Position numbers and translations under genes: made by a program
In this document: piece after piece, positions 1 through 11,426 of the stretch
Layout: the number at the start of each line of letters is the position of its first letter
Numbering within the stretch: position 1 is the stretch's first letter
NCBI RefSeq assembly: GCF_000518265.1
Contig: NZ_JADG01000009.1
Coordinates: 186,001-250,000 of the forward strand
Direction of reading: 5' to 3'
DNA: 64,000 bases
DNA from: Actinomadura oligospora ATCC 43269
Lineage (GTDB): Bacteria; Actinomycetota; Actinomycetes; Streptosporangiales; Streptosporangiaceae
The notes under the pieces: model-generated
Databases searched by the model: none
Seen by the model: the letters and a program-made list of their open reading frames with translations, nothing else
What the model was told of the DNA's origin: nothing

Positions 1-3000
1 GGGTCCAGCGGAGGTCGCCCGCCTCCACGGCCACCGCCGCGGGCGCTCCGGCCGCCCGCGCCTCGATCAGGTCGCGGGCCGTCGCCCCGGCGGGCGCGGG
101 GCCGGGGTCCTCTCCTCGGGCGACGATGAGCCGCCGTTCCGCGCGGGTCAGCACGTCGACGTCGCCGACCGGACGCTCCGGGTCGGCCGTGACCTGCCGC
201 AGGGCACGGACGAACCGGTCGGCGATCCGCCGCGCGGTCCCCCGGTCGAACAGGTCGGCGGCGAACAGCAGCGTGCCCCGGAGCCCGTGGGTCCCGTCGC
301 GGTCGACGGCCGCGAAGCCGAAGGACAGGTCGAACTTGACGATCTCGGTGTCGACGGGAAGCCGCTCGACGCCGAGCCCGGCCAGTTCCCAGCGGGTCTC
401 GCGGCCGTCGCGCAGGCCGAGCGACACCTGGAACAGCGGGTGCCGGGCCAGCGAGCGGGCCGGGGCCAGCTCCTCCACGAGCCGTTCGAACGGGACGTCC
501 TGGTGGGCGTAGGCCGCGAGGTCGGTCTCGCGGACGCGCTCCAGCAGCTCGCCGAACGTCGGGTCCCCGCCCAGGTCGGCGCGGAGCACGAGGGTGTTGC
601 TGAAGAAGCCGACCAGGTCGTCCAGGCGGGAGTCGTCCCGGCCGGTGACGATCGTGCCGACGGGGACGTCCTCGCCCGCGCCGAGCCGGGACAGCAGCAC
701 CGCCAGCGCCGCCTGCAGGACCATGAACGGCGTGGCGCGGTGCCGCCGGGCGACGTCCAGCAGCGCGGCGTGCGTGGCGGCGTCGATGTCGAACGCGACC
801 TGTCCGCCCCGCCGCGCCGGGACGGCCGGGCGCGGCCGGTCGTAGGGCAGGGCGAGTTCGGCGGGCAGCCCGGCCAGCGCCGTGCGCCAGTGCCCGAGCT
901 GCGCGCCGAGCGCGCTGTCCGGGTCGTCCTCGTCCCCGAGGGTGGCGCGCCGCCACAGCGCGTGGTCGGCGACCTGGACGGGCAGCGGCGCCCAGCCGGG
1001 CGCCTCGCCCTGGCGGCGCGCCGCGTAGGCGGTGGCCAGGTCGCGGGCCAGGACGTCCACCGACCAGGCGTCGGCCGCGATGTGGTGGACGACCAGGACG
1101 AGCACGTGCGCGTCCGGGGCGATCCGCAGCAGGTCCGCCTTCCACGGCGGTGCGGCGGACACGTCGAACCCCCGGCCGGTCAGCTCCGCGACGCGCGCGT
1201 CGACCTGGTCGGCGGCGACCTCGTGGACGCCGAGGACGGGCCGTCCCTCCTGGGGCGGCAGGACCCTCTGGTGCGGGACGCCGTCCCGGTCGGGGAAGAC
1301 GGTGCGCAACACCTCGTGCCGTTCGGCGACGTCGGCGAGCGCGGCCTCCAGCGCCGCCACGTCCAGGTCGCCCGTCAGCCGCAGCGGCAGCCGGACGTTG
1401 TAGGCCGCCTCCTGGTCCGCGAGCCGGTTGAGGAACCACATACGCCGTTGCGCGGACGACAGCGGGACGGTCTCGGGCCGCGGCCGGGCCGCGAGCGGCT
1501 CCGCGCGCGTGCCGGAGCCCGGGTCCTCCGCGAGCGCCGCCACCGCGCCGGGGGTCGGCGCGGCGAACAGCGCGCGGACGCCGATGTCGGCGCCGACCAC
1601 GTCCCGCAGCCGGGTGATCAGGCGCATGGCGAGCAGGGAGTCCCCGCCGAGTTCGAAGAACCCGTCGTCCACGCCGACCTGGTCCAGGCCGAGGACCTCG
1701 GCGAACACGCCGCACACGATCTCTTCCAGGGGCGTCCGCGGTCCTCGGCCGGTGGTGGCGCGCCCGGCGTAGTCGGGGGCAGGCAGCGCGGCGCGGTCGA
1801 GCTTCCCGTTCGCCGTCATCGGGATCTCCGGCAGCGCGACAACGGCCGCCGGGACCATGTGCTCGGGCAGCCGCCCGGCGGCGAAGTGCCGCAGTTGCCG
1901 CTCGTCCAGGCCGTCGCGACTGGGCACGACGTAGGCGACCAGGCGTCCGTCCCGCGCCACCACCGCGACCTGTCCGACCTGCTCGTGCTCGGCCAGCGTC
2001 GCCTCGATCTCGCCGGGTTCGATCCGGAACCCCCGGATCTTCACCTGGTCGTCGGCCCGCCCGTCGAACACCAGCTCCCCGCCGACGGTCCAATGCGCCA
2101 GGTCACCGGTCCGATACATCCGCTCCCCGGAAACACCGAACGGACACGCCACGAACCGTCCGGCAGTCAGCCCGGCCCGCCCCAAATACCCCTGAGCCAG
2201 CCCACGCCCCGCAACGAACATCTCCCCCGTCACACCCGGCGGAACCGGCTGCAAGAACTCGTCCAGCAGAAACACCTGCGTATTCGGAAGCGGACGCCCA
2301 ATCACACTTCCCACCCCCGCAGCAGCCGATTCCTCATCCAATCCGAACTCGGTGACGTGAACCGTCGTCTCGGTGATTCCATACATGTTCACCAGTGAGG
2401 GAGCGTCGTCGTCGAAACGCGCGTACCAGGGAGCCAGGCGGCCCGGTTCCAGGGCTTCGCCGCCGAACACCACATACCTCAATGCCAAGCCGTCCGACGC
2501 CACCGGCATCAGCTGGTAGAACGCCGACGGCGTCTGGCTCAGCACCGTCACCTGCTCATCCACCAGCAACGAAGCGAACCGTTCCGGCGAACGACTCGTC
2601 TCGAAATCCACCACCACGACACGCCCACCCGTCAGCAGCGGGCCCCACAACTCCCACACCGAAAAGTCGAACGCATACGAATGGAACAACGACCACACAT
2701 CACCAGCACCGAAACCAAACTGCCCAGCAGCCGCACACACCAACGCGACCACATTTGACTGCGGCACCACCACACCCTTCGGACGCCCCGTCGACCCCGA
2801 CGTGTAAATCACATACGCGGGAGCCGCGCCGGGCGTCCGAATGCCGGTCGGGGGGACCTCGGCGTCGGCGAGTCCGGTGTCCAGGGAGACGCGGGCGGGT
2901 GCGTCCGCCGGGAGCCCGGCGAGTGTCCGCTCGGTGCCCACCACGGCCGCCGGACGCGCGTCGGCCAGGACGTAGGCCACGCGGTCCGCCGGGGAGTCGA

Positions 3001-6000
3001 CGTCCACCGGCACGTACGCCGCGCCCGCCTTCACCACACCCACGATCGCCGCGACCATCCACGCCGAACGCGGCAACAGCAGCGCCACCGACGCCCCCGG
3101 CCGGACACCGCACTCGGCCAAGGCGTGCGCGACGCGATCGGCCTCGGCGTCGAGCTCCGCATACGTCCAGCGCGTCTCACCCGACACCACCGCGACCGCG
3201 TCCGGCGCCCCGGCCACACGCTCCTCGAACAACTCCACCAACGACACATCCGGCACCGGAACCGCCGTGTCGTTCCATTCGCGCACCACCTGCGCACGTT
3301 CGGGTCCGGTGAGGACGGCGAGGTCCGCGACCTTCACCGAGGGGTCGTCGGCCACCTGCTCCAGGACGCGCAGCAGGCGCGCCACCAGGGTTTGGGCGGT
3401 GGACGGGTCGAAGCGGTCGGTGGCGTACTCGAGGAACCCGTCGAGGCCGTCGGGGGTGTCGCCGACGTTGAAGAGCAGATCGAACTTCGAGCCCTGGACC
3501 GCGCCGAGCCGGACCGGCTCCGCGCACAGGCCGGGCAGGTCCCAGACCCCTTCGGGGGCGTTCTGGTAGGCGAACATCACCTGGAAGAGCGGGTGCCGGC
3601 CGATCGACCGGGCCGGGGCCAGCTCGTCCACGAGCCGTTCGAACGGGACGTCCTGGTGCGCGAAGGCGGCCAGGTCGGTGTCCCGGACCCGGCTCAGCAG
3701 GTCGGAGAAGGACGGGTCGCCGCTCAGGTCGGCGCGCAGCACCAGCGTGTTGACGAACGAGCCGACCAGGCCGTCGAGCGCGGGGTCGTCCCGTCCGGCG
3801 ACGACCGTCCCGAGCGGCACGTCGGCGCCCGCGCCGAGCCGTGACAGGAGCGCCGCCAGCGCCGCCTGGACGACCATGAACAGCGTCGACCGGCCACGCC
3901 GCGCGACCAGGGCCAGGCGGTCGCGGGTCGCGGCGTCCACGGTGAGGGCGACCCGTCCGGCCGGGGACCCGGTGGCGGACGACCGGGGCCGGTCGGCGGG
4001 CAGCGCGATCTCCTCGGGCAGTCCGGACAGGGCGGCCCGCCAGTGCTCGAGCCGCCCGCGCAGCGCGCCGTCCGGGTCGTTCTCGTCGCCCAGCCGGTCC
4101 CGCTGCCAGAGCGCGTGGTCGGCGTACTGGACCGGCAGCGGCTCCCACGCGGGCGCCGCTCCGTCCAGCCGTGCCGCGTAGGCCGCCGACAGGTCGTGGA
4201 CCAGCACCCCCGTCGACCAGGCGTCGGCGGCGATGTGATGCACGACGATCACCAGCAGGTGCTCGTCCGGGCCGAGCCGCAGCAGTTCCGCGCGCCAGGG
4301 CGGGGCGGCGGACAGGTCGAACCCCCGCCCGCAGATCTCGGCGATCCGCCCGGCGGGGTCCTCGCCGGGCAGGTCGTGCCGGACGAGGCGTGGACGCGCG
4401 CCGGTGAGCACCCGCTGCCAGGGCACGCCCTCGTCGTCGGGGAAGACGGTGCGGAGGGTCTCGTGCCGGTCCTCGAGGTCGCCCAGGGCCGCTTCGAGCG
4501 CGGTCGGGTCCAGGTGTCCGCGCAGGCGCACGGCCAGGGGCACGTTGTACACGGCCCCCGCGTCCTCCAGCCGGTTGAGGAACCACATGCGCGCCTGCGC
4601 GTACGACAGCGGCACCCGTTCGGGACGGTCCGCCGCCCGCAGCGGGACACGTTCCCCCGCGGTCTCGGCGGAGGCGAGGGCGGCGAGCCCGGCGGGGGTG
4701 CGGGCGGCGAAGACGTCGGCGACGGTGAGGGCGGTGGGCAGCGCGGCTCCGAGCCGGGCCGCCAGCCGCATCGCCTGCAGCGAGTCGCCGCCCAGGTCGA
4801 AGAAGCCGTCGTCGGGGCCGACCCGCTCCAGGCCGAGCACGTCGGCGACGAGCCCGCACACGATCTCCTCGGCGGCGGTGCGCGGCGCCCGGGACGACGA
4901 AGCGTCGCCCCGGTCGGGAACCGGGGCGGGAAGCGCGGACACGTCGAGCTTGCCGTTGACGGTGAGCGGCAGGTCGTCCACCAGGACGACGGCGGACGGC
5001 ACCATGTGCTCCGGCAGCCGTCCGGCGACGAAGTCCCGCAGCCCCGCCGCGTCGAGTCCCACGACGTCCCCGGAGGCGGCGGGAACCGCGTAGGCGACCA
5101 GCCGCCGGTCGCCGGGACGGTCCTCACGGGCGACGACGGCGGCCCGGCGGACGCCGGGATGCGCGGTGAGCGCCGCCTCGACCTCGCGCGGCTCGATCCG
5201 GAAGCCGCGGACCTTCACCTGGTCGTCCGCGCGTCCGGCGAAGACCAGCTCGCCATCGGCCGTCCAGCGGGCCAGGTCGCCCGTCCGGTACATGCGGCCC
5301 GGGGTGAACGGGCACGCGACGAACCGCTCGGCGGTGAGGCCGGGCGCGCGCAGGTAGCCGCGGGCCAGGCCGGTGCCCGCGACGTACAGCTCGCCGGTCG
5401 CGCCGGGCGGGACGGGACGCAGGAAGCGGTCCAGGACGTAGACCTGGGTGTCGTCCATCGGACGGCCGATCGGGACCGGGCCGGGACCGACGTCCTCGCC
5501 GGGTTCGATGACGTGCTGGGCGCAGTTGACGGTCAGCTCGGTCGGCCCGTAGGCGTTGACCACCCGGGCGTCCGGATGCCGGGCCCGCCATTCCCGGAGG
5601 GCCTCGCCGAACAGCGCCTCGCCGCCGACGACCAGGTCGCGCGTCGGGGACAGCTCGTCCGGCAGGTCGGTCAGCACCGACAGGTGGCTCGGGGTGACCT
5701 TCATGAACGTGGCGGGCTCGGCGCGCAGCCGTTCCAGGGCCGCGGGCGCGGGCGCGTCGAGGCCGGTCAGCTCGATCCGCCCCCCGGTCATCAGCGGCGT
5801 GTAGAGGCCCGTCACGGTGAGGTCGAACGCCAGCGGGCTCGGCACGATCGCGGCGCCGTCCGCCGCAGGGTAGGCGCGGATGCTGAACCGCAGGTAGTCC
5901 ACCACCGACCGGTGGGACACGACCACGCCCTTGGGCCTGCCCGTCGACCCGGAGGTGTAGAGGACGTACGCGGGATGGTCCGGGGCGAGCGGGACGACCC

Positions 6001-7714
6001 GGTCGGTGTCGTCCGGCGGGGTGGACGGGAAGGTCTCCAGACCGCTCGCGGGATCGTCCAGATCGACGCGCGGAACGTCGATGCCGGAGCCGGAGACACC
6101 GAGGACCAGCGCGGGCCGCGCGTCCTCGAGGGTGCGGGCGACGCGCGCCGCCGGATGGGCGGGGTCGATCGGCAGGTAGGCGGCGCCGGCCTTCAGCACG
6201 CCGAGGACGGCGGCCACCATCCACACCGACCGGGGCATGGCGACGGCGACGACCTGCTCCGGCCCGACGCCCCGCGCGATCAGCAGCCGGGCGACGCGGT
6301 TGGCGGCGGCGTCGAGCTCGGCGTAGGTCCAGAGTCCGTCGGCGGCCCCGACCGCCGTCGCGTCCGGGGTGCGGGCGGCCTGGCGTCCGAACATCTCCGG
6401 GAGCGTCCTGGGCGGGGTGTCCCGGTCCGCCCGGGGCCGTCCGGTCGCGTTCCAGTCCACGGTCACGCGCTGGTGCTCCGCGCGTTCGAGCAGGTCCGGG
6501 CCGCCGAGGCGCAGGGACGGGTCGGCGGTGAAGCGTTCCAGGAGCCGGGCCAGCCGTCCGGCGAGGGAACGGGCCGTGCCGTGGTCGAACAGGTCGGTGG
6601 CGTAGGTCAGCTCGCTGTCGTGTCCCGCGAGCCGGAACCGCAGGTCGAGGTCGGTGTGCTCCGGTCCGGCGGGGATCTCGGCGATGTCCAGGCCGGCGAG
6701 TTCCCACCGGGGACGGCCGGGCCCGCCGACGTCCAGGCCGACCTGGAACAGGGGGTGCCGGGCGCGCGACCGGGCCGGGGCCAGCAGCTCGACGAGCCCG
6801 GCGAACGGCGTGCCCCGGTGCGGCAGGGCGGCCCGCTCCGCGTCGCGGACCCGTACGGCGAGCTCGCCGAACGTCCCGCCGCCGGGGACGCCGATCCGGC
6901 TGACCGTCCAGTCGGTGAACGGCCCGACCAGCGCGGCGCCGGTCGCGTCACGGCCGTCCACGGCCACCCCGACCGGGATGTCGTCGCCCGCGCCGAGCCG
7001 CGACAGCAGGACCGCGAGCGCGGCCCTCGCCTCGGCGCCCTCGACGCCCGGAGGCGCCGCGAAAGCGACCCGCCCGGCGGCACGGGACGCGACCGCGGGA
7101 CGGGGCCGGTCGGCGGGCAGGACGAGCCCGTCCGGCAGCCCGGCCAGCGCCGTCGTCCAGAAGGCGAGGTCGGCGTCCGCCGATCCGGCCCGTTCGGCGA
7201 GCCGCCGCGCCGCGTGCTCGCCGAACCGCGAAGGCCCCCACCCCGGATCCCGGCCGTCACGCCGCGCGGCGTAGGCCGTGGCCAGGTCGCGGGCCAGCAC
7301 GGACGCCGACGCCTCGTCCGCGGCGATCCGGTGGACGACCAGGACCAGCACGTGCTCACGCGGCCCCACCCGCAGCAGTTCGGCGCGCAGCGGCGGCTCG
7401 GAGGTGAGGTCGAACCCCCGTCCGGCCGCCTCGGCCACCCGCCCGTCCAGCTCCTCCGGGACAATGTCCCGGACATCCGGCGCCGGCGGGAGGTCCGGCG
7501 GCACGCGCGTCCCCGGAACGCCGTCGTCCTCGGGGAACAGCGTCCGCAGGACCTCGTGGCGGCGGGCCAGGTCGCCCATAGCCGCGCTCAGGGCCGCGGC
7601 GTCCAGGTCGCCGCGCAACCGCAGCGCCACCCGGACGCCGTGGTGCCCGCCGCCCGCGTCCAGCCGGTCGAGGAACCAGAACCGCGTCTGCGCAGGCGAC
7701 AACGGATCAGACAT
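1..7714 (-). CDS. Nonribosomal peptide synthetase, C-A-PCP-C-A-PCP-C-(A), 3' end outside window
   Basis: At least 2,571 codons are open from ATG 7714, which has GGAG 8 nt upstream; the gene continues past base 1. Domain order read from the protein: C1 (residues 1-430) with HRIAADE near residue 121 instead of HHxxxDG; A1 (about 460-930) with [11 protein letters not shown] near 585; PCP1 LGGDSL with Ser978; C2 with HHIAADA from residue 1159; A2 with [11 protein letters not shown] near 1642; PCP2 LGGDSL with Ser2026; C3 with HHIAADA from 2210; then only the first residues of A3. Ten-residue pocket codes read by eye are DLTKVGAVNK for A1 (Asp/Asn type) and DFWSVGMVHK for A2 (Thr-like). No epimerase, methyltransferase or thioesterase domain is in the window. 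Last gene of the P450-exporter-NRPS unit; the gap to the exporter is 63 nt. The product is unknown. Confidence 0.95.
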   Translation of the reverse strand, partial: MSDPLSPAQTRFWFLDRLDAGGGHHGVRVALRLRGDLDAAALSAAMGDLARRHEVLRTLFPEDDGVPGTRVPPDLPPAPDVRDIVPEELDGRVAEAAGRGFDLTSEPPLRAELLRVGPREHVLVLVVHRIAADEASASVLARDLATAYAARRDGRDPGWGPSRFGEHAARRLAERAGSADADLAFWTTALAGLPDGLVLPADRPRPAVASRAAGRVAFAAPPGVEGAEARAALAVLLSRLGAGDDIPVGVAVDGRDATGAALVGPFTDWTVSRIGVPGGGTFGELAVRVRDAERAALPHRGTPFAGLVELLAPARSRARHPLFQVGLDVGGPGRPRWELAGLDIAEIPAGPEHTDLDLRFRLAGHDSELTYATDLFDHGTARSLAGRLARLLERFTADPSLRLGGPDLLERAEHQRVTVDWNATGRPRADRDTPPRTLPEMFGRQAARTPDATAVGAADGLWTYAELDAAANRVARLLIARGVGPEQVVAVAMPRSVWMVAAVLGVLKAGAAYLPIDPAHPAARVARTLEDARPALVLGVSGSGIDVPRVDLDDPASGLETFPSTPPDDTDRVVPLAPDHPAYVLYTSGSTGRPKGVVVSHRSVVDYLRFSIRAYPAADGAAIVPSPLAFDLTVTGLYTPLMTGGRIELTGLDAPAPAALERLRAEPATFMKVTPSHLSVLTDLPDELSPTRDLVVGGEALFGEALREWRARHPDARVVNAYGPTELTVNCAQHVIEPGEDVGPGPVPIGRPMDDTQVYVLDRFLRPVPPGATGELYVAGTGLARGYLRAPGLTAERFVACPFTPGRMYRTGDLARWTADGELVFAGRADDQVKVRGFRIEPREVEAALTAHPGVRRAAVVAREDRPGDRRLVAYAVPAASGDVVGLDAAGLRDFVAGRLPEHMVPSAVVLVDDLPLTVNGKLDVSALPAPVPDRGDASSSRAPRTAAEEIVCGLVADVLGLERVGPDDGFFDLGGDSLQAMRLAARLGAALPTALTVADVFAARTPAGLAALASAETAGERVPLRAADRPERVPLSYAQARMWFLNRLEDAGAVYNVPLAVRLRGHLDPTALEAALGDLEDRHETLRTVFPDDEGVPWQRVLTGARPRLVRHDLPGEDPAGRIAEICGRGFDLSAAPPWRAELLRLGPDEHLLVIVVHHIAADAWSTGVLVHDLSAAYAARLDGAAPAWEPLPVQYADHALWQRDRLGDENDPDGALRGRLEHWRAALSGLPEEIALPADRPRSSATGSPAGRVALTVDAATRDRLALVARRGRSTLFMVVQAALAALLSRLGAGADVPLGTVVAGRDDPALDGLVGSFVNTLVLRADLSGDPSFSDLLSRVRDTDLAAFAHQDVPFERLVDELAPARSIGRHPLFQVMFAYQNAPEGVWDLPGLCAEPVRLGAVQGSKFDLLFNVGDTPDGLDGFLEYATDRFDPSTAQTLVARLLRVLEQVADDPSVKVADLAVLTGPERAQVVREWNDTAVPVPDVSLVELFEERVAGAPDAVAVVSGETRWTYAELDAEADRVAHALAECGVRPGASVALLLPRSAWMVAAIVGVVKAGAAYVPVDVDSPADRVAYVLADARPAAVVGTERTLAGLPADAPARVSLDTGLADAEVPPTGIRTPGAAPAYVIYTSGSTGRPKGVVVPQSNVVALVCAAAGQFGFGAGDVWSLFHSYAFDFSVWELWGPLLTGGRVVVVDFETSRSPERFASLLVDEQVTVLSQTPSAFYQLMPVASDGLALRYVVFGGEALEPGRLAPWYARFDDDAPSLVNMYGITETTVHVTEFGLDEESAAAGVGSVIGRPLPNTQVFLLDEFLQPVPPGVTGEMFVAGRGLAQGYLGRAGLTAGRFVACPFGVSGERMYRTGDLAHWTVGGELVFDGRADDQVKIRGFRIEPGEIEATLAEHEQVGQVAVVARDGRLVAYVVPSRDGLDERQLRHFAAGRLPEHMVPAAVVALPEIPMTANGKLDRAALPAPDYAGRATTGRGPRTPLEEIVCGVFAEVLGLDQVGVDDGFFELGGDSLLAMRLITRLRDVVGADIGVRALFAAPTPGAVAALAEDPGSGTRAEPLAARPRPETVPLSSAQRRMWFLNRLADQEAAYNVRLPLRLTGDLDVAALEAALADVAERHEVLRTVFPDRDGVPHQRVLPPQEGRPVLGVHEVAADQVDARVAELTGRGFDVSAAPPWKADLLRIAPDAHVLVLVVHHIAADAWSVDVLARDLATAYAARRQGEAPGWAPLPVQVADHALWRRATLGDEDDPDSALGAQLGHWRTALAGLPAELALPYDRPRPAVPARRGGQVAFDIDAATHAALLDVARRHRATPFMVLQAALAVLLSRLGAGEDVPVGTIVTGRDDSRLDDLVGFFSNTLVLRADLGGDPTFGELLERVRETDLAAYAHQDVPFERLVEELAPARSLARHPLFQVSLGLRDGRETRWELAGLGVERLPVDTEIVKFDLSFGFAAVDRDGTHGLRGTLLFAADLFDRGTARRIADRFVRALRQVTADPERPVGDVDVLTRAERRLIVARGEDPGPAPAGATARDLIEARAAGAPAAVAVEAGDLRWT

Positions 7715-7777
7715 CTTCCACTCCGTCCATGAACCGACTGGGGCGGGCCTGGGGCGCGGGCGACGGCCCGCGACGGC

Positions 7778-9823
7778 TCAGACCTGCCGCCGGATGAAGA
7801 ACTTCTCGCCGGGGGCGTGACCGGCGTGACCGGGACCGCCGAAGCCGTGACCGGCGTTGCCGGGACCGAGGTCGCCGGGGCCGGGCTCGCGGTCACGCGG
7901 CGCCATCGGCCGTTCGGGCGGCGCGGTGGCCCGGCCGTTGGCCTGCCCCGCGTACTGGGTGCGGTACAGCTCGGCGTACAGGCCGCCGCGCTCGATCAGC
8001 TCCTCGTGCGTGCCGCGCTCGGCGATGCGCCCGCCGTCCACCACCAGGATCTGGTCGGCCTCCCGGACGGTCGACAGGCGGTGCGCGATGACCAGCGACG
8101 TCCGGCCGCGCAGGGCGGCGGCGAGCGCGCGCTGCACGGCCGCCTCCGACTCGGAGTCCAGATGCGCGGTCGCCTCGTCCAGGACGACGATCGGGGGCGC
8201 CTTCAGCAGCAGCCGGGCGAGCGAGACGCGCTGCTTCTCCCCGCCCGACAGCCGGTAGCCGCGGTCGCCGACCACGGTGTCCAGGCCGTGCGGGAAGGAC
8301 TCGATCAGGTCCCAGATCTGCGCGGCCCGGCACGCCTCGGCGAGCTCCTCGTCGGTGGCGTCCGGCCGGGCGTACAGGAGGTTGGCGCGGATGGTGTCGT
8401 GGAACATGTGCGCGTCCTGCGTGACGACGCCGACGGTGTCGCGCAGCGAGTCGAGCGTCGCCTCCCGCAGGTCGCGTCCGCCGATCCGGACCGTCCCCGA
8501 GGTCGGGTCGTACAGCCGGGACACCAGGTGGGTGACCGTGGTCTTGCCCGCGCCGGTGGGGCCGACCAGGGCGGTGAGCCCTCCGGCGGGGGCGCGGAAG
8601 GTGACCTCGTCCAGCACCTGCGCGGACGGCCCGACGCGTTCGCCCGCGGGCAGCGCGATCGACTCCAGGGACGCCAGCGACACCTCGTTCGGGGCCGGGT
8701 AGCGGAACGACACGCCCTCGAACTCGATGTCGGGGGCCGGGTCGCGGGACACCTCCAGCGTGACGGCGTCCGGCCGTTCGGCCACGACCGGCTCCAGGTC
8801 CAGCACCTCGAAGACCCGGTCGAAGCTGACCAGCGCCGTCATCACGCTCACCTGGACGTTGGCCAGGCTCGTGATCGGCCCGTACAGCCGGGTCAGCAGG
8901 GTGGCGAGGGCGACCATCGAGCCGATCTGGAACGCCCCGTGGACGACCAGCGCGCCGCCGAGGCCGTAGGTGAGCGCGGTGCCGAGCGCGGCGAGCAGGG
9001 TGAGCGCGACGAACAGCACCCGCCCGTAGACGCCCGCGACGATGTTGATGTCGCGCACCCGCCCCGAGCGCGCCGCGAACATCCGGGTCTCCTCGGCCGG
9101 ACGGCCGTAGAGCTTGACCAGCATCGCGCCCGCGACGTTGAAGCGCTCGTTCATCATCGAGCCCATCTCGGCGTTCAGCTGCATCGACTCGCGGGTCAGG
9201 CGCTGCAGCCTGCGCCCGACCACGCGGGTGAGCACGACGAACAGCGGCAGCAGCACCAGCGAGGCGAGGGTGACCTGCCAGGAGAGGTAGAACATCGCGC
9301 CCAGCACCAGGACCACCGACAGCACGCTCGACAGCACCTGCGACAGGATCGAGGTGACGGCCTGCTGGGCCTCGATGACGTCGCTGTTGAGGCGGCTGAC
9401 CAGGGACCCGGTCTGCGCGCGGGTGAAGAAGGCGAGCGGCTGGCGCTGCACGTGGGCGAACACCTTCACCCGCAGGTCGTAGATCAGCCCCTCCCCGACC
9501 CGGGCCGAGAACCAGCGCTGGACGAGCACGACCAGCGCCTCGAACACCGCCAGGCCCGCCACGGCGGAGGCCACCGCGACGACCAGCCCGGTGTTCCGGG
9601 GCAGCACCCCCTTGTCGATGATCACCTTGAGGAGGAAGGGCCCCGCGGCCGCCGCGGCGGCGTCGAGGACGGTCAGCACCAGCAGGGCGAGAATGCTCCA
9701 CCGGTAGGGGCGGGCGTAGGGCAGGATCCGGCGGACGGTCCCGCGGCGGATGCGCTGCTTGGTGAGCTCCTCATCGCCGAATCCACGGAACATCACCGCG
9801 CCTGGGGGTCCGAGCTGGGCCAC
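7778..9823 (-). CDS. ABC exporter, fused membrane and ATPase domains
   Basis: A 681-residue half-transporter of the MsbA/multidrug type. An N-terminal six-helix membrane domain (about residues 35-330) is followed by an ATPase with Walker A GPTGAGKTT, signature LSGGEKQR, Walker B IVVLDEATAHLD and a switch His in IAHRLSTV. The C-terminal tail is rich in Gly, Pro and His. GTG 9823 is preceded by GGGAGG at good spacing; ATG 9793 is a weaker alternative. Co-directional between the P450 and the NRPS, so it probably exports the NRPS product or gives self-protection; that role is inferred from context only. Confidence 0.93.
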   Translation of the reverse strand: MAQLGPPGAVMFRGFGDEELTKQRIRRGTVRRILPYARPYRWSILALLVLTVLDAAAAAAGPFLLKVIIDKGVLPRNTGLVVAVASAVAGLAVFEALVVLVQRWFSARVGEGLIYDLRVKVFAHVQRQPLAFFTRAQTGSLVSRLNSDVIEAQQAVTSILSQVLSSVLSVVLVLGAMFYLSWQVTLASLVLLPLFVVLTRVVGRRLQRLTRESMQLNAEMGSMMNERFNVAGAMLVKLYGRPAEETRMFAARSGRVRDINIVAGVYGRVLFVALTLLAALGTALTYGLGGALVVHGAFQIGSMVALATLLTRLYGPITSLANVQVSVMTALVSFDRVFEVLDLEPVVAERPDAVTLEVSRDPAPDIEFEGVSFRYPAPNEVSLASLESIALPAGERVGPSAQVLDEVTFRAPAGGLTALVGPTGAGKTTVTHLVSRLYDPTSGTVRIGGRDLREATLDSLRDTVGVVTQDAHMFHDTIRANLLYARPDATDEELAEACRAAQIWDLIESFPHGLDTVVGDRGYRLSGGEKQRVSLARLLLKAPPIVVLDEATAHLDSESEAAVQRALAAALRGRTSLVIAHRLSTVREADQILVVDGGRIAERGTHEELIERGGLYAELYRTQYAGQANGRATAPPERPMAPRDREPGPGDLGPGNAGHGFGGPGHAGHAPGEKFFIRRQV

Positions 9824-10043
9824 TGCGGCCTCCCGTTCGTGATCGGTTGACTGGGGGACGGCGGGTCGCCGGGGACGCCTCCGCCGCGAACGCGTCCGCC
9901 GTCCGCGCCGCCTTCGCCGGCTCCGCCGCGGGCCTGGCCGCCTTCGCCGCCTCCGCCGCGGGCCGGGCCGCTTCCGCCGCCGGTTTCCGCCGGTTGGAGA
10001 GTAGGTCGCGGCGGGCGCTGACCAACAGCCGCGGGAAGGTCAT
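9771..10043 (-). CDS. Possible 90-residue Ala/Lys/Pro-rich ORF coupled to the P450
   Basis: An ATG overlaps the P450 stop codon (ATGA), and the frame stays open for 90 codons to 9771, overlapping the exporter start by 53 nt. The predicted peptide begins MTFPRLLVSARRDLL, has a low-complexity middle with repeated AAEAAKAARP-like units, and ends GDVPWIRR. No family is recognised. It may be a real coupled small protein, a peptide precursor for the P450, or just low-complexity spacer, since GC-rich DNA often leaves such frames open. The coupling is the only positive evidence. Confidence 0.3.
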   Translation of the reverse strand: MTFPRLLVSARRDLLSNRRKPAAEAARPAAEAAKAARPAAEPAKAARTADAFAAEASPATRRPPVNRSRTGGRSGPARTPRRGDVPWIRR

Positions 10044-11266
10044 TTCCGGACGCCGGACGGATGCGGGGAAAGGGCGAGCGGAAGACTGTGCATACCGGTG
10101 AGGAAGTTGGAATGGATGTACTGTTCCGGGCCCGTCTGCCGGAGCGATCCGACGCATTCCCGCAGCCCTTCCAGCATCGCGATGATCTCGACACGGCCGA
10201 GGTGGGCGCCGAGGCAAAAATGCCGTCCGTAGCCGAGCGCGAGGTGCCGGTTCGGAGTGCGCGCCAGGTCGAACCGGTCGGCGCCGGGGAACACCGACTC
10301 GTCCTGGTCGGCCGACACCAGCCACAGCGTGACCAGGTCCCCGGCGTTGATCGTCCGGCCGCGCAGCTCGACGTCGGTCAGGGCCGTCCGGCCGAAGTGC
10401 ATGGTCGGGGTGGTCCAGCGCAGGACCTCCTCGGCGGCCGTCTGCGCCGTCACCGCGCCGCCGCTGAGCGCGGCCCACTGGTCGGGGCGGCGGGCGAGCT
10501 CGCGGGCCGCGCCGGTCATCGCCAGCCGCCCGGTCTCGTCCCCGCCCATGATCAGGCTGTAGCAGTTCAGGACGATGTCGACGTCGTCCAGGCGCCGCCC
10601 GTTCACCTCGCCGGCGGCCATCAGGCTGATCGGATCGTCGCCGGGGGCGCGCCGCCGCTCCTCGACCAGGTCGCTGAAGTAGACCATGATCTCGTTGCGG
10701 GCGGCCCAGTCCTCACCGGCCTCGGGGTCGGCGTAGTCCGAGGCCAGGGCCGACTTGGTGAGGCGCAGCACCGCGGGCCGGTCGGCCGGCGGCACCGCCA
10801 GCAGGTCGCAGATGGTCTCCAGCGGGATCACCGAGGCGACGTCCCGGGCGAAGTCGCACTCGCCGCGTTCCACCGCCTCCAGCAGCAGCCGCCGCGTGGT
10901 GCGGCGGACCCGTTCCACCACGCCGGTGAGGGCGCGCGGCGCGAACGCCTGCAGCAGCAGCCGGCGCAGGCCCGTGTGGAAGTCGCCGTCGGAGACCGCG
11001 AGCATCCGCCCGGCGCCGGTGTCGCCGCCCGCGAGCATCGTCGCCAGGACGTTGCCCTGCTCGGAGGTGAAGCGCTCGTCGTCCTTGAGGACGGCCGCGA
11101 CGTCCTCGTGGCGGGTCAGCACCCAGAAGCCCGGCCCGGCGGCGGTCGCGGGGTGGCGGTGCACCGGGTCGTCCGCGCGCAGCCTCCGCCACACCGCCGT
11201 CATATCGTGCTCGGCATAGGTCGCCGGATCGGCCAGATTCGGAACCGCGATCCCGGTCGGCGCCAT
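10040..11266 (-). CDS. Cytochrome P450 monooxygenase
   Basis: A 408-residue bacterial class I P450. Heme-binding motif GYGRHFCLGAHL with Cys351 as the iron ligand; I-helix oxygen-activation motif GGDETGR (241-247); K-helix ExxR as EVLR (280-283). No membrane anchor, so a soluble enzyme needing a ferredoxin and reductase supplied elsewhere. ATG 11266 was chosen because it gives the normal family length and has GGAGG just upstream; the open frame extends 79 codons further 5' but that part does not resemble a P450. First gene of the NRPS unit, so it probably hydroxylates or crosslinks a carrier-bound residue or the finished peptide. Confidence 0.95.
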   Translation of the reverse strand: MAPTGIAVPNLADPATYAEHDMTAVWRRLRADDPVHRHPATAAGPGFWVLTRHEDVAAVLKDDERFTSEQGNVLATMLAGGDTGAGRMLAVSDGDFHTGLRRLLLQAFAPRALTGVVERVRRTTRRLLLEAVERGECDFARDVASVIPLETICDLLAVPPADRPAVLRLTKSALASDYADPEAGEDWAARNEIMVYFSDLVEERRRAPGDDPISLMAAGEVNGRRLDDVDIVLNCYSLIMGGDETGRLAMTGAARELARRPDQWAALSGGAVTAQTAAEEVLRWTTPTMHFGRTALTDVELRGRTINAGDLVTLWLVSADQDESVFPGADRFDLARTPNRHLALGYGRHFCLGAHLGRVEIIAMLEGLRECVGSLRQTGPEQYIHSNFLTGMHSLPLALSPHPSGVRK

Positions 11267-11426
11267 GGCCCCTCCACTTCTCACCGGAGTTGTCCGCCGC
11301 TGTTCGGCGGCGACTCCCGGCGATCGTGCCGCCGTTTTCGCCGCGAAGTCCACGACGCCGCCTTTGACACCGCACTCACCGAACGGCACGCGCGGGATTT
11401 TCCACTTGGACGGCCGGGACAGGACG

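Noticed and set aside
4043..7732. A 1,229-codon open frame on the plus strand opposite the NRPS
   Set aside because: It mirrors the NRPS codons in antisense, is Arg/Gly/Pro-rich without any domain, and the minus strand carries clear C, A and PCP motifs. Long antisense frames are normal at this GC content.
9847..10101. An 84-codon Ala-rich frame on the plus strand in the P450-exporter gap
   Set aside because: It is the complement of the same low-complexity stretch, has no ribosome site, and runs against the operon.
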